A DNA stretch of 7,409 nucleotides from Methanomassiliicoccaceae archaeon (GTDB lineage Archaea; Thermoplasmatota; Thermoplasmata; Methanomassiliicoccales; Methanomethylophilaceae): NCBI GenBank assembly GCA_009778275.1, contig WRKC01000058.1, positions 1-7,409 of the forward strand. Direction: 5' to 3'. This document shows positions 1 through 6,783 of the stretch, piece by piece (position 1 is the stretch's first letter; each line of letters starts with the position of its first letter). The position numbers and the translations under genes were made by a program. The notes under the pieces were generated by a model. The model was not told where the DNA came from. It did not search any database and saw nothing but the letters and a program-made list of their open reading frames with translations.

Positions 1-1781
1 AGCGCTTTGTAAAGCCAGGAGTTGCCGTTCTTGTTGAACTTGCCCGGGCTGAGGGTCATCCTGTTGTACATCACATAAGCCACGCTCATCGCGATCAGCA
101 CCAGTGCAATCGTCAGGTATGTGTAAACACTCATGAATATATCCTCGAGCCAGCCGGAAAGCCCGTGTCCGTGCCCGGAACCGAGCTGGAACTGCCCGAC
201 GGCGTTGATGCCTATCGTTATGTACTCATCGAACCCGAACAGTATGATCGCGCCGATCGCGGCGGCGAACACGGACAGGATGATCAGCGGGATCGTCATG
301 CTCTTGGGGGATTCCCCGTGGCAGTGCTCCGCTCCGTGTCCGGACTTGCCCTTGAAGGTCATGAACCACATGCGGAACATGTAGAACGCGGTCATGAAAG
401 CGGTCACCAGCGCCAGTACCCACATTATGGTGAAGATGTATCCTTCAACCCCGTAGTTCCCGGCGTCCATGACCGCCTCCAATACGATCTCCTTCGACCA
501 GAACCCGCTGAAGAGCGGGAATCCCGCAATCGAGAGGGATCCTATGAGCATGGTGATGGAGGTTATCTTCATCTTACTATGCAGGCCTCCCATCTCCCTC
601 ATATCCTCTGTGCCTGTGGCATGGATGACAGAACCTGAACCCAGGAAGAGCAACGCTTTGAAGAACGCATGGTTTACCATGTGCAGGCATCCCGCGGTGT
701 AGCCCACCGCGCCTGCCGCTATCAATTCGGTGCTTCCTTCCTGCATCCCGAGCGCCATCATGTATCCTCCCGCCCCGAGGGCGAGGAACATATATCCCAG
801 CTGGGACAGCGTGGAATATGCCAGCACTTTCTTTATATTCATATTGTTAAGGGCCATCGTCGCGGCGAAGAACGCCGTTATTCCGCCGATGACGCCGACG
901 AACAGCATCACTTCCGGGTTCTGCGTGAACAGAGGGAAACACCTTGCCACCAGATAGACACCGGCCTTGACCATCGTCGCCGCGTGTATCAACGCGGAAA
1001 CGGTCGTGGGGCCGGCCATCGCATCCGGAAGCCAGTCCAGAAGCGGGAACTGCGCGCTCTTTCCGATCGCGCCGCCGAATATCAGGAGGCTTCCGAGCAT
1101 GAGCATGTTCGGGTCCACCGCCGCCATTGCGGCCGTGTCAAATACGGTTGTGTAGTCAAGGCTTCCGAATTCATAAAGCAGGACGAACATCCCTCCCATG
1201 AGGCACACGTCGCCGAGCCTTGTGACCAGGAACGCCTTCTTCGCCGCGGATGCGGCGTTATCGGAGGCATCGTCCCCATTGGGATGAGTGAAGCCCCAGA
1301 ATCCTATCAGGAGGTACGAGCAAAGGCCCATCGCCTCCCAGAACACGAACATCTCGAGGAAGTTGCTTGAGACCGCGAGTCCGAGCATTCCGGTAAGGAA
1401 CAGGGACACCTCGGCGTAGTATCTCCTCTTTTTCACGCCTTGATCGTGCATGTATCCTATCGAATAGACGAAGATCAGCGTTGAGATGAATGACGCGAAC
1501 AGCATCATCAGGCAAGCGAGGCTGTCGATGTAGTATCCGATGTTCAGCTCGTATCCGCCTATGTTGAACCATGTCATCTGCGCGGTCACGTATCCAGGAT
1601 CGGTGTACGCCGCCGATGAGAAGAACTCAAGGGATATCAGGAGCGAAAAGATGAACGCGAACAGCGCACCCACGATCACTACGGGACCCCCTCCTTCGGG
1701 CATCTTCTTTCCGAAGAACCCTACGATCACGAAACAGAGCATGGGGACCAGCGGTACCAGCCAGGTGTATTCTATGAACAT
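1..1781 (-). CDS. fpoL: Complex I-like antiporter subunit L (FpoL/NuoL), C-terminus cut by window edge
   Basis: Largest membrane subunit of the Fpo/Nuo complex, a multi-helix antiporter-like protein that moves ions across the cytoplasmic membrane when the peripheral arm transfers electrons. I read 593 codons without a stop from the ATG at 1781; the 3' end lies left of position 1. Family hallmarks are a FWEAMGLCSYLLIGFW segment (Glu149, TM5 glutamate), GKSAQ with Lys241, then WLPDAMAGPTTVSALIHAAT at residues 250-269 with His266, and further on HAFFKALLFL. These match the E. coli NuoL glutamate, lysine and histidine of the proton channel. A Shine-Dalgarno GAGGTGG lies in the end of fpoK, and only 2 bases separate the two genes. 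The readable part stops about where the long lateral helix should begin, so its presence cannot be checked. A His/Cys-rich loop (His482, His486, Cys487, His488) precedes an ESP motif. Subunits M and N are related, but the TM7-TM8 signature and position after K favour L. Confidence 0.95.
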   Translation of the reverse strand, partial: MFIEYTWLVPLVPMLCFVIVGFFGKKMPEGGGPVVIVGALFAFIFSLLISLEFFSSAAYTDPGYVTAQMTWFNIGGYELNIGYYIDSLACLMMLFASFISTLIFVYSIGYMHDQGVKKRRYYAEVSLFLTGMLGLAVSSNFLEMFVFWEAMGLCSYLLIGFWGFTHPNGDDASDNAASAAKKAFLVTRLGDVCLMGGMFVLLYEFGSLDYTTVFDTAAMAAVDPNMLMLGSLLIFGGAIGKSAQFPLLDWLPDAMAGPTTVSALIHAATMVKAGVYLVARCFPLFTQNPEVMLFVGVIGGITAFFAATMALNNMNIKKVLAYSTLSQLGYMFLALGAGGYMMALGMQEGSTELIAAGAVGYTAGCLHMVNHAFFKALLFLGSGSVIHATGTEDMREMGGLHSKMKITSITMLIGSLSIAGFPLFSGFWSKEIVLEAVMDAGNYGVEGYIFTIMWVLALVTAFMTAFYMFRMWFMTFKGKSGHGAEHCHGESPKSMTIPLIILSVFAAAIGAIILFGFDEYITIGINAVGQFQLGSGHGHGLSGWLEDIFMSVYTYLTIALVLIAMSVAYVMYNRMTLSPGKFNKNGNSWLYKA

Positions 1782-1783
1782 CC

Positions 1784-2086
1784 TTACCACCTCATGGACG
1801 TGAGGCTGTCAGCCTCGATCGTGCCTTTTATCTTGTAAACATTGAGCAGTATCGCTATTCCCACGGCAACCTCGGCCGCTGCGACAGAGATCGACATTAT
1901 CACGAACACCTGCCCCAGCACATCCGTGGTGAATGCGGAGAACACTATGAAGTTGATGTTGGCCGCATTGAGCATGAGTTCGATACACATCAGGACCACG
2001 ATCGTATTGTTCTTGACCAGCACGCCGTATGCGCCGATCGCGAAGAGTATGGCCGCGAATATCAGGTAAACTTCAATCGGTATCAT
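1784..2086 (-). CDS. fpoK: Complex I-like membrane subunit K (FpoK/NuoK)
   Basis: Small three-helix membrane subunit, 100 residues, related to MrpC, which links the antiporter-like subunits to the quinone-site end of the complex. From the chosen start the protein begins MIPIEVYL, like E. coli NuoK, and the two buried glutamates fall exactly at residues 36 (in CIELMLN) and 72 (in AAAEVAVG), the same numbers as the essential E. coli Glu36 and Glu72. That register is the reason for choosing the ATG at 2086 over the ATG at 2092 (two residues longer) and over an upstream extension to 2119 that has no family counterpart. The gene overlaps the fpoJ C-terminal gene by 14 bases and ends in TAA two bases before fpoL. 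Hydrophobic segments lie at about residues 5-24, 28-50 and 58-82. The C-terminal SLTSMR resembles the SVSEMR ending of the bacterial protein. Confidence 0.95.
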   Translation of the reverse strand: MIPIEVYLIFAAILFAIGAYGVLVKNNTIVVLMCIELMLNAANINFIVFSAFTTDVLGQVFVIMSISVAAAEVAVGIAILLNVYKIKGTIEADSLTSMRW

Positions 2087-2366
2087 CTGCATCACTCTCC
2101 TCTCTCGCGATACAAACACCGCCTATCATGGCACCGAACATAAGCAATGCCAGGATGAGCAGCAGCGGGCCGTAGGTCTCGAACAGGGCGTAGTTCAGCG
2201 AGTTCGCGTCCATGTTGCCGTCGTCGTCCGTTGCCCCGGTGAAGTCTATGCTTTCCGGGGAATCATTGGTCACGTGATTGCTCCAATCCGTCGCCATCAC
2301 CGATGCGGCGAGCACCGTCAGCAGCAGGGCCGATACGCAGATGCCTATCACGACCCTCTTATTCAT
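2073..2366 (-). CDS. fpoJ: Complex I-like membrane subunit J, C-terminal part (FpoJ-C)
   Basis: Encodes 97 residues corresponding to the second half of NuoJ, which here is a separate gene. There are two hydrophobic segments, about residues 5-24 and 66-86. The second, LFETYGPLLLILALLMFGAM followed by IGG and a charged end (AREE), matches the last transmembrane helix of NuoJ. Between them is a strongly acidic hydrophilic loop (about 25-60) with a DDDG run and many Asp/Asn/Ser residues. The start is taken as the ATG at 2366 because GGTGA lies 5 bases upstream; a GTG at 2375 would add three residues. The gene overlaps the end of the N-terminal J gene by 8 bases in a different frame, so the split is a true stop plus restart. 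The open frame and dedicated ribosome site argue that both halves are functional rather than a broken gene. On its own this protein would be hard to recognise; context and the last helix make the call. Confidence 0.85.
   Translation of the reverse strand: MNKRVVIGICVSALLLTVLAASVMATDWSNHVTNDSPESIDFTGATDDDGNMDANSLNYALFETYGPLLLILALLMFGAMIGGVCIAREESDADDTD
2097..2102 (-). promoter_or_regulatory. Shine-Dalgarno site of fpoK
   Basis: On the minus strand this reads GAGGAG inside a purine run (GAGAGAGGAGAG). It lies 4 bases before the ATG at 2092 and 10 bases before the ATG at 2086. The spacing allows either start; protein homology favours 2086. It lies within the coding sequence of the fpoJ C-terminal gene, as expected for coupled translation. 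Confidence 0.55.
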
Positions 2367-2685
2367 CACAATCACCTTCCTTTTGCATGATGTACCTTCT
2401 CGTCAGCATGATGCTGAATGCGAACAGTATCGTTATCGCACCAACGTACACCAGCATCTGTATCACACCGATGAACTCCGCCTCCAGGAAGAAGTACGTG
2501 ACCGCCACGCATACGAACACAAGCGCAAGATAGAATGCGCTGTGAACGACCTCTTTCGAGCCCACCACGTACAACGCGGCGGCGATGGCGATCGCCGCCA
2601 ATACGACGAACGCCACTAGGTCCGAGTTCGCCCAGAGGTACCCCATCAGATCGCAAAATCCGTTCCAAATATCATTCAGGATCAT
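2359..2685 (-). CDS. fpoJ: Complex I-like membrane subunit J, N-terminal part (FpoJ-N)
   Basis: Encodes 108 residues matching the first three transmembrane helices of NuoJ. Hydrophobic segments lie at about residues 22-41, 47-67 and 70-93. The conserved segment EFIGVIQMLVYVGAITILFA (residues 70-89) is the NuoJ TM3 region, where bacterial and mitochondrial enzymes carry the pi-bulge linked to coupling between the quinone site and the membrane arm. The preceding SKEVVHSAFYLALVF matches the NPVHALLYL region of bacterial NuoJ. The protein ends in a charged tail (QKEGDCDE) and a TAA stop, instead of continuing into helices 4 and 5, which the next gene encodes. The ATG shares one base with the TAA stop of fpoI, and GAGGTG lies 5 bases upstream. 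A split J gene is, from memory, also annotated in Methanosarcina as FpoJ-N and FpoJ-C. Confidence 0.92.
   Translation of the reverse strand: MILNDIWNGFCDLMGYLWANSDLVAFVVLAAIAIAAALYVVGSKEVVHSAFYLALVFVCVAVTYFFLEAEFIGVIQMLVYVGAITILFAFSIMLTRRYIMQKEGDCDE
2372..2376 (-). promoter_or_regulatory. Shine-Dalgarno site of fpoJ C-terminal gene
   Basis: Minus strand GGTGA, preceded by AAGGAA, sits 5 bases before the ATG at 2366 and inside the end of the N-terminal J gene. A GTG at 2375 overlaps this motif and so would leave only the weaker AAGGAA upstream. This supports the ATG start and independent initiation of the second J polypeptide. Confidence 0.6.
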
Positions 2686-3428
2686 TATAGCACCTCATTT
2701 ATGTGAAGGGCGTCCTTCGGACAATCCTCCACGCAATTCTTACAGCATACGCAGGTGTCGTTGTTGAACTCAGGGTAAAGTATCGGCCTGCCCTTTTCGT
2801 TCACTCCGTGCTCCACCATCTTAACGGCGTTCACGGGGCACACCTTCTCGCATTTCTTACAGCTTATGCATTTGGATGCCTCCAGGACGGGCCTGTCGGT
2901 CTTGAACGGCGACACCCTCCTTTCGGGGTTCCCGTTCTCTATATCGGACATAAGGGTCTCTTCGAGATGGATCTCCATCTTCTCCGTTATCCCATCGTAG
3001 GCCAGCCTCTTCGGGCCGTATATCAGGTCCTCTCTGGTGTACTCCGCAAGCTCGAACTCAGGAGTGACCGTCATAGCGTCCACCGGGCAGTATTCCGCAC
3101 AGTATCCGCACATGGCGCATCTCCCGACATTGACCTGAGGCCTCATCACCTTCTGCCCCGAAGCGTCCTCGGTCTCCACCAGCTTTATGCAGGCGGTGGG
3201 GCACATCCTTACGCACATGGAGCATGCGATGCATCTGTCGAACCTCAGTCCAGGGCGTCCGCGGTAATTCTCCGGCATCCACATCTTCTCATACGGATAC
3301 AGGACGGTGACCGGCCTGTGGATTATCGTTTTGCCAAGCAGCCTGAGGACCTTTACAATCGGCGTCATGACCCAGAGGGACCTCGCCGTACTCCTCGGAT
3401 ATTTGTCCAAATATTCTTTCTTGGCCAT
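2685..3428 (-). CDS. fpoI: Complex I-like iron-sulfur subunit I (FpoI/NuoI) with extra C-terminal 2x[4Fe-4S] domain
   Basis: Peripheral-arm iron-sulfur protein that passes electrons to the FpoB cluster. Of 247 residues, the N-terminal portion (1-60) is basic and amphipathic, as in NuoI, and should lie on the membrane surface against FpoH. The first ferredoxin domain has Cys66/69/72/76 and Cys104/107/110/114, both CxxCxxCxxxCP, matching clusters N6a and N6b. After a linker (about 115-182) rich in charged residues, a second ferredoxin domain has Cys187/190/193/197 and Cys226/229/232/236 (with an additional Cys228). NuoI of E. coli has about 180 residues and only two motifs, so this protein has an additional cluster pair. 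The reading frame is continuous, so this is one polypeptide. ATG shares one base with the fpoH stop; a strong GGAGG lies 9 bases upstream. The extra domain may accept electrons from ferredoxin or a missing input module; that role is inferred. Confidence 0.95.
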   Translation of the reverse strand: MAKKEYLDKYPRSTARSLWVMTPIVKVLRLLGKTIIHRPVTVLYPYEKMWMPENYRGRPGLRFDRCIACSMCVRMCPTACIKLVETEDASGQKVMRPQVNVGRCAMCGYCAEYCPVDAMTVTPEFELAEYTREDLIYGPKRLAYDGITEKMEIHLEETLMSDIENGNPERRVSPFKTDRPVLEASKCISCKKCEKVCPVNAVKMVEHGVNEKGRPILYPEFNNDTCVCCKNCVEDCPKDALHINEVL

Positions 3429-4600
3429 CAGAACACCCCTCCGAACTTAAGCAGGAGAACGACCGCAAGGTTCACTACCGACAGCGGCATGAACACTTTC
3501 CAACCTATGTTGACGATCTGGTCCGTCCTGACACGCGCCAGAGCTCCTCTCAATATGACCATCGCAAAGAAGACTATCCAGACCTTGGTAAGGAATACCA
3601 CTTCCGGGAGCAGGCCGTTGATCCCATCCGATGCGAAGGGTATGAGCCATCCTCCCAGATACATGATGACCACCATGGCGCACGAGACATATCCTCTCAG
3701 ATAGTCTGCCAGCATGATGAGCCCCCATTTCATTCCTGCGTACTCGGTCTGCCATCCTTCCACCAGTTCCGCCTCCGCCTCGGCGATGTCGAACGGTACG
3801 CGTTCGGCCTCGGCGGTCGCGCAGAAGATGAAGGTTATGAAACCTATTATCTGCGGGATGAAGAACCAGACGGTATCACCCTGCATATTGACAATATCGA
3901 AAATACTGAAGCTTCCCGCCATCAGGCAGGTCGTGGCTATCATGATGAGCATCGGCACTTCGTACGATATCATCAGCTCAGCGGCCCTCATCCCTCCTAT
4001 GAGTGAGTACTTGTTGTTCTGCGCCCACCCCGAAACGAGGATGAAGAACGGTGCCAATGCGAAGATCGCCATTATTATCAGAAGGCCGGTCCCGTAACTG
4101 ACGACGTACCACCTTTCCGAAAGGGGGATCATGCACGCGATGAGCACGGAGGTGCCGATGACGAGGGATACCGTCCACATGTAGGTCATCTTGTCGACCC
4201 TTCTCGGGATGACGTTCTCTTTCATGAATGTCTTGAGCCCGTCCGCGACGTTCTGCAGGAATCCTTTCAGTCCGATCATCGTGCCTCTTCTGTCCATCAG
4301 CCTCCCGAGGACCTTACGTTCCATCCACAGTGACAACAGCGTCACCACGAACGCGACCAAGAAGATGACGACCATGAACAATATCAAAGCAAAAGCGTTC
4401 GATACCTCATCCGATATCAGCCAGGTCGATAACCCGTTGCCTGGTATGATAAGATTGACGAGCCATGCGATCAGCCCTCCCAGGATCTCCCATAGTTTGT
4501 ATGATATGTCAAAGGGGAGATTGTACGTATCATAGGGATAGAACGGGTTCGCCATCATATCTCTGAATTGTATCCAATCCAAAATACTGCTGTACGCCAT
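3428..4600 (-). CDS. fpoH: Complex I-like membrane subunit H (FpoH/NuoH) with N-terminal extension
   Basis: Membrane subunit that forms the base of the quinone (in methanogens, methanophenazine) chamber and connects peripheral and membrane arms. Recognised by ERKVLGRLMDRRG (94-106) and LQNVADGLKTFMKE (115-128), GWAQNNKYSLIGGMRAAELM (191-210) followed by ISYE, the acidic loop AEAERVPFDIAEAEAELVEG (263-282) followed by WQTEYAGMKWG, and RGALARVRTDQIVNIGWK (351-368). About eight or more hydrophobic segments follow residue 68. At 390 residues it is longer than the roughly 325 of E. coli; the surplus is mostly at the N-terminus, where about 93 residues precede ERK rather than about 35, including an extra hydrophobic stretch (about 36-53). 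The start at 4600 has AGGTGA closely upstream, overlapping the fpoD stop, and the gap to fpoD is 4 bases. An internal start such as Met15 or Met16 is possible but has no comparable support. Confidence 0.96.
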   Translation of the reverse strand: MAYSSILDWIQFRDMMANPFYPYDTYNLPFDISYKLWEILGGLIAWLVNLIIPGNGLSTWLISDEVSNAFALILFMVVIFLVAFVVTLLSLWMERKVLGRLMDRRGTMIGLKGFLQNVADGLKTFMKENVIPRRVDKMTYMWTVSLVIGTSVLIACMIPLSERWYVVSYGTGLLIIMAIFALAPFFILVSGWAQNNKYSLIGGMRAAELMISYEVPMLIMIATTCLMAGSFSIFDIVNMQGDTVWFFIPQIIGFITFIFCATAEAERVPFDIAEAEAELVEGWQTEYAGMKWGLIMLADYLRGYVSCAMVVIMYLGGWLIPFASDGINGLLPEVVFLTKVWIVFFAMVILRGALARVRTDQIVNIGWKVFMPLSVVNLAVVLLLKFGGVF

Positions 4601-4604
4601 ATTA

Positions 4605-5750
4605 TCACCTGTCGGTCTCTCCCAGACACATGTCTATCATCGCCATCACAGCTGGCACGTCGGCGATCCTACATCCCTGGACCAGCGGTTTGGCGGCGGA
4701 TACGTTCACAAAGATCGGGCTGCGCACTTTCAGCCTGTACGGCTTTTCCGACCCATCGGAGACCAGATACATCATGGACTCTCCGCGGGGGTCCTCCATC
4801 CTCATGAACGCCCTTCCCGCCGGCACCTTTGACGGTACCTTGAGACGATACGGCGCGTTCCTGCCGATGGCCTTGACCTTTTGCAGCGCCTGTTTGATTA
4901 TCTTGCATGACTGGAACATCTCTTCGATCCTTACTCTGTACCTGGAATACGAGTCTCCGTCCTTCAGCACGGGGACCACAAAGTCCATCTGGTCGTAATT
5001 GTCGTAGGGATCGTCGCGGCGTACATCGAAGTCCACGCCGGTGCCTCTCATCGCGGGCCCCGTGATGCCGAGGTTGGCGCACCTTTCCCTTGTGAGGATC
5101 CCGGTGCCTTTCATCCTTGATACGAAGATGGATGAGTCATCGACCATCGCGATTATGTCCCATAACGCTTTCTCGAAGCGTTCCACGCATCTTGTGGCGA
5201 ACATCGCGAACTCGTCGTCGATGTCGTTCCTCACTCCGCCGATGCGGGGGAAGTTGGTGGTCATCCTCGCGCCGCACATCCTTACGTTGAGGTCCATGAA
5301 GAATTCCCTTTCCCTCATCGCCCACAGGAACACCGTGAGGTTTCCGAGGTCGGTGCCCACGGCCGCGAGCCACATGAGGTGGGACTGGATACGGCATATC
5401 TCATCGGCCATTATCCTGATGTATTTCGCCTTTTCGGGAATGTCTATGCCCAGCGCTTTCTCCACGGTCATGCAGTACAGGTGGGTATACGTCATTGATG
5501 CGGCGTAACAGAGACGGTCCGCCATTGGTATGATCTTCGGATATGTCCTGTTCTCGCACTCTTTCTCCCAGCCTCTGTGCAGGTAACCGATTATGGGTTC
5601 CGCGTCGACCACGATCTCTCCGTCCAGCTGCGCCTTAAGCGTCCAAAGCCCGTGCGAGAAGGGGTGCTGGGGGCCCATGATGACCCACATCTTCTGCGTG
5701 TTGAGGGCGGATGTCTCTGCCTTTACGTCAATGATATCTCTGGACATCAT
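4605..5750 (-). CDS. fpoD: Complex I-like subunit D (FpoD/NuoD), 49 kDa homologue
   Basis: Peripheral-arm subunit that lines the quinone/methanophenazine reduction pocket together with FpoB; descended from the large subunit of [NiFe] hydrogenases. The 381 residues are the usual length for an unfused NuoD. Signature segments are GPQHPFSHG (26-34, with His29 and His33), IIGYLHRGWEKECENRTY (53-70), DRLCYAAS (78-85, whose Tyr82 aligns with the quinone-binding tyrosine), NFPRIGGVRND (166-176) and the C-terminal DVPAVMAMIDMCLGETDR (364-381). The CxxC pairs that hold nickel in hydrogenases are absent from both ends, so this is a complex I subunit and not a hydrogenase. The ATG overlaps the fpoC stop by 4 bases (ATGA); the codon after it is also ATG, so the start could be one residue later. 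The upstream ribosome site is a modest GGGGGCAGGA. It is separate from fpoC, unlike the NuoCD fusion of E. coli. Confidence 0.97.
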   Translation of the reverse strand: MMSRDIIDVKAETSALNTQKMWVIMGPQHPFSHGLWTLKAQLDGEIVVDAEPIIGYLHRGWEKECENRTYPKIIPMADRLCYAASMTYTHLYCMTVEKALGIDIPEKAKYIRIMADEICRIQSHLMWLAAVGTDLGNLTVFLWAMREREFFMDLNVRMCGARMTTNFPRIGGVRNDIDDEFAMFATRCVERFEKALWDIIAMVDDSSIFVSRMKGTGILTRERCANLGITGPAMRGTGVDFDVRRDDPYDNYDQMDFVVPVLKDGDSYSRYRVRIEEMFQSCKIIKQALQKVKAIGRNAPYRLKVPSKVPAGRAFMRMEDPRGESMMYLVSDGSEKPYRLKVRSPIFVNVSAAKPLVQGCRIADVPAVMAMIDMCLGETDR

Positions 5751-6217
5751 TCCTGCCCCCTTAGTTTATATGATTTCCTGAATGGATAGAACTCGTACGT
5801 GTCGGGCGTCAGGAGTCTCTTGAGCTTCGGGTGCCCGTCGAAGATGATCCCGAACAATTCGTAGGTCTCCCTCTCGTGCCAATCCCCTCCGCCCCATATC
5901 TCCGCGACCGACCTTATGTGAAGGTCATCCGCCGGAAGTTTAACGGTAAGTTCTATCATGACACCGGTGAAGTAGTTGGACAGGTGGTAGATCACTTCCA
6001 TGTGGTCTTTCATGTCATTGCCCATTATCGATGTCGCCTGCTCGAAGGTCAGGTTGTCGTGTATGTATCTGCATACCTCATAGATCGAATCCTTCTCAGC
6101 TTTCGCGTACACTCTCCTTTCCGCGGTGCGGGTGATCTCCACCTTTCCCGAGAATTTGTCCGTGAGGAGGTCCGATATCTCCTGGACCGATGGTGCCTGA
6201 TATATCTCGTCGGCCAT
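5747..6217 (-). CDS. fpoC: Complex I-like subunit C (FpoC/NuoC), 30 kDa homologue
   Basis: Peripheral-arm structural subunit that packs against FpoD and helps hold FpoB; it has no cofactor. Encodes 156 soluble residues. The family signature is in the C-terminal third: GGDWHERETYELFGIIFDGH (about 109-128) followed by PKLKRLLTP and YPFRKSYK, corresponding to the bacterial ERE-x-YD-x-FGI-x-F-x-GHP-x-L-x-R pattern. The N-terminal half is the alpha/beta domain typical of the family, with a clear MEVIYHLSNY strand region. Start ATG at 6217 has GGAGG exactly 7 bases upstream, within the end of fpoB, and only 2 bases separate it from the fpoB stop. The length is near that of the C domain alone, shorter than many bacterial NuoC proteins. 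The stop TGA overlaps the fpoD start. Confidence 0.95.
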   Translation of the reverse strand: MADEIYQAPSVQEISDLLTDKFSGKVEITRTAERRVYAKAEKDSIYEVCRYIHDNLTFEQATSIMGNDMKDHMEVIYHLSNYFTGVMIELTVKLPADDLHIRSVAEIWGGGDWHERETYELFGIIFDGHPKLKRLLTPDTYEFYPFRKSYKLRGQE

Positions 6218-6219
6218 GT

Positions 6220-6783
6220 TCAGTCCTCCATGAATACTCCTCTTCTGAAGTAGTCGTCTATTTTTTTCTGAAGGAGCATGAATCCGTCGATCATCGCATC
6301 AGGTCTTGCCGGACATCCCGGTATGTAGATGTCCACCGGAACGATCTGGTCCAGACCCTGGACCGTGTTGTATGAGTCATACCACGGTCCGCCGGATATG
6401 GCGCATTCTCCCATAGCCACCACCCACTTGGGGTTCGGTATCTGTTCATACAGACGTCTCAGGTCCGGGCGTATCTTTTTGGATATCCACCCGTTCACAA
6501 GGAGTACGTCCGTCTGTCTCGGGGAAGACCTGTATATCATGCCGTAACGCTCCGCATCGAATCTGGGCGCGGATGCGGCGGCCATCTCGAGAGCGCAGCA
6601 TGCCAGTCCCCAGTGCAGAGGGTGTATGGAATTTCTCATAGCCCAGGACCATATGGGTCCGGTGAGCTTATCTACGGTCTTTCTCGTGCCTGCGCTTAGA
6701 AGGTCGTTGATCATGGCTGAAGACCACGTCATGAACTCCTCTTTGCTCATGGCAACGGCGTGTGGATAAAGGCTCATATCCAT
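6220..6783 (-). CDS. fpoB: Complex I-like iron-sulfur subunit B (FpoB/NuoB), N2 cluster protein
   Basis: Carries the terminal [4Fe-4S] cluster (N2), which hands electrons to the lipophilic carrier bound at the FpoB-FpoD interface; related to hydrogenase small subunits. Encodes 187 residues. All four cluster ligands are visible: the tandem Cys62-Cys63 in CCALEMAA, Cys127 in MGECAISGG and Cys157 in IYIPGCPARPDA. Other conserved segments are SSPRQTDVLLVNG (86-98) and WAMRNSIHPLHWG (47-59). The frame stays open upstream to 7023 inside fpoA, but that part has no family similarity, whereas the ATG at 6783 is 7 bases from a perfect GGAGG. Met3 is a less well-spaced alternative. The start overlaps the end of fpoA by 10 bases, so translation is probably coupled. 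Confidence 0.97.
   Translation of the reverse strand: MDMSLYPHAVAMSKEEFMTWSSAMINDLLSAGTRKTVDKLTGPIWSWAMRNSIHPLHWGLACCALEMAAASAPRFDAERYGMIYRSSPRQTDVLLVNGWISKKIRPDLRRLYEQIPNPKWVVAMGECAISGGPWYDSYNTVQGLDQIVPVDIYIPGCPARPDAMIDGFMLLQKKIDDYFRRGVFMED

Noticed and set aside
165..1370. Long plus-strand open frames (165-638 and 669-1370) opposite fpoL
   Set aside because: They lie in the antisense frame of a well-supported FpoL, have His/Arg-rich composition typical of a codon-bias shadow, and resemble no family I know.
2703..3704. Plus-strand open frame of 333 codons opposite fpoI and fpoH
   Set aside because: It spans the boundary of two strongly supported minus-strand genes and its product has shadow-like composition with no domain. 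No ribosome site or promoter was seen.
4605..6783. Membrane-bound [NiFe] hydrogenase (Ech/Mbh type) instead of Fpo/Nuo
   Set aside because: FpoD lacks the nickel-binding CxxC pairs at both ends, and FpoA, J and K are present, which fit complex I-type Fpo/Nuo.
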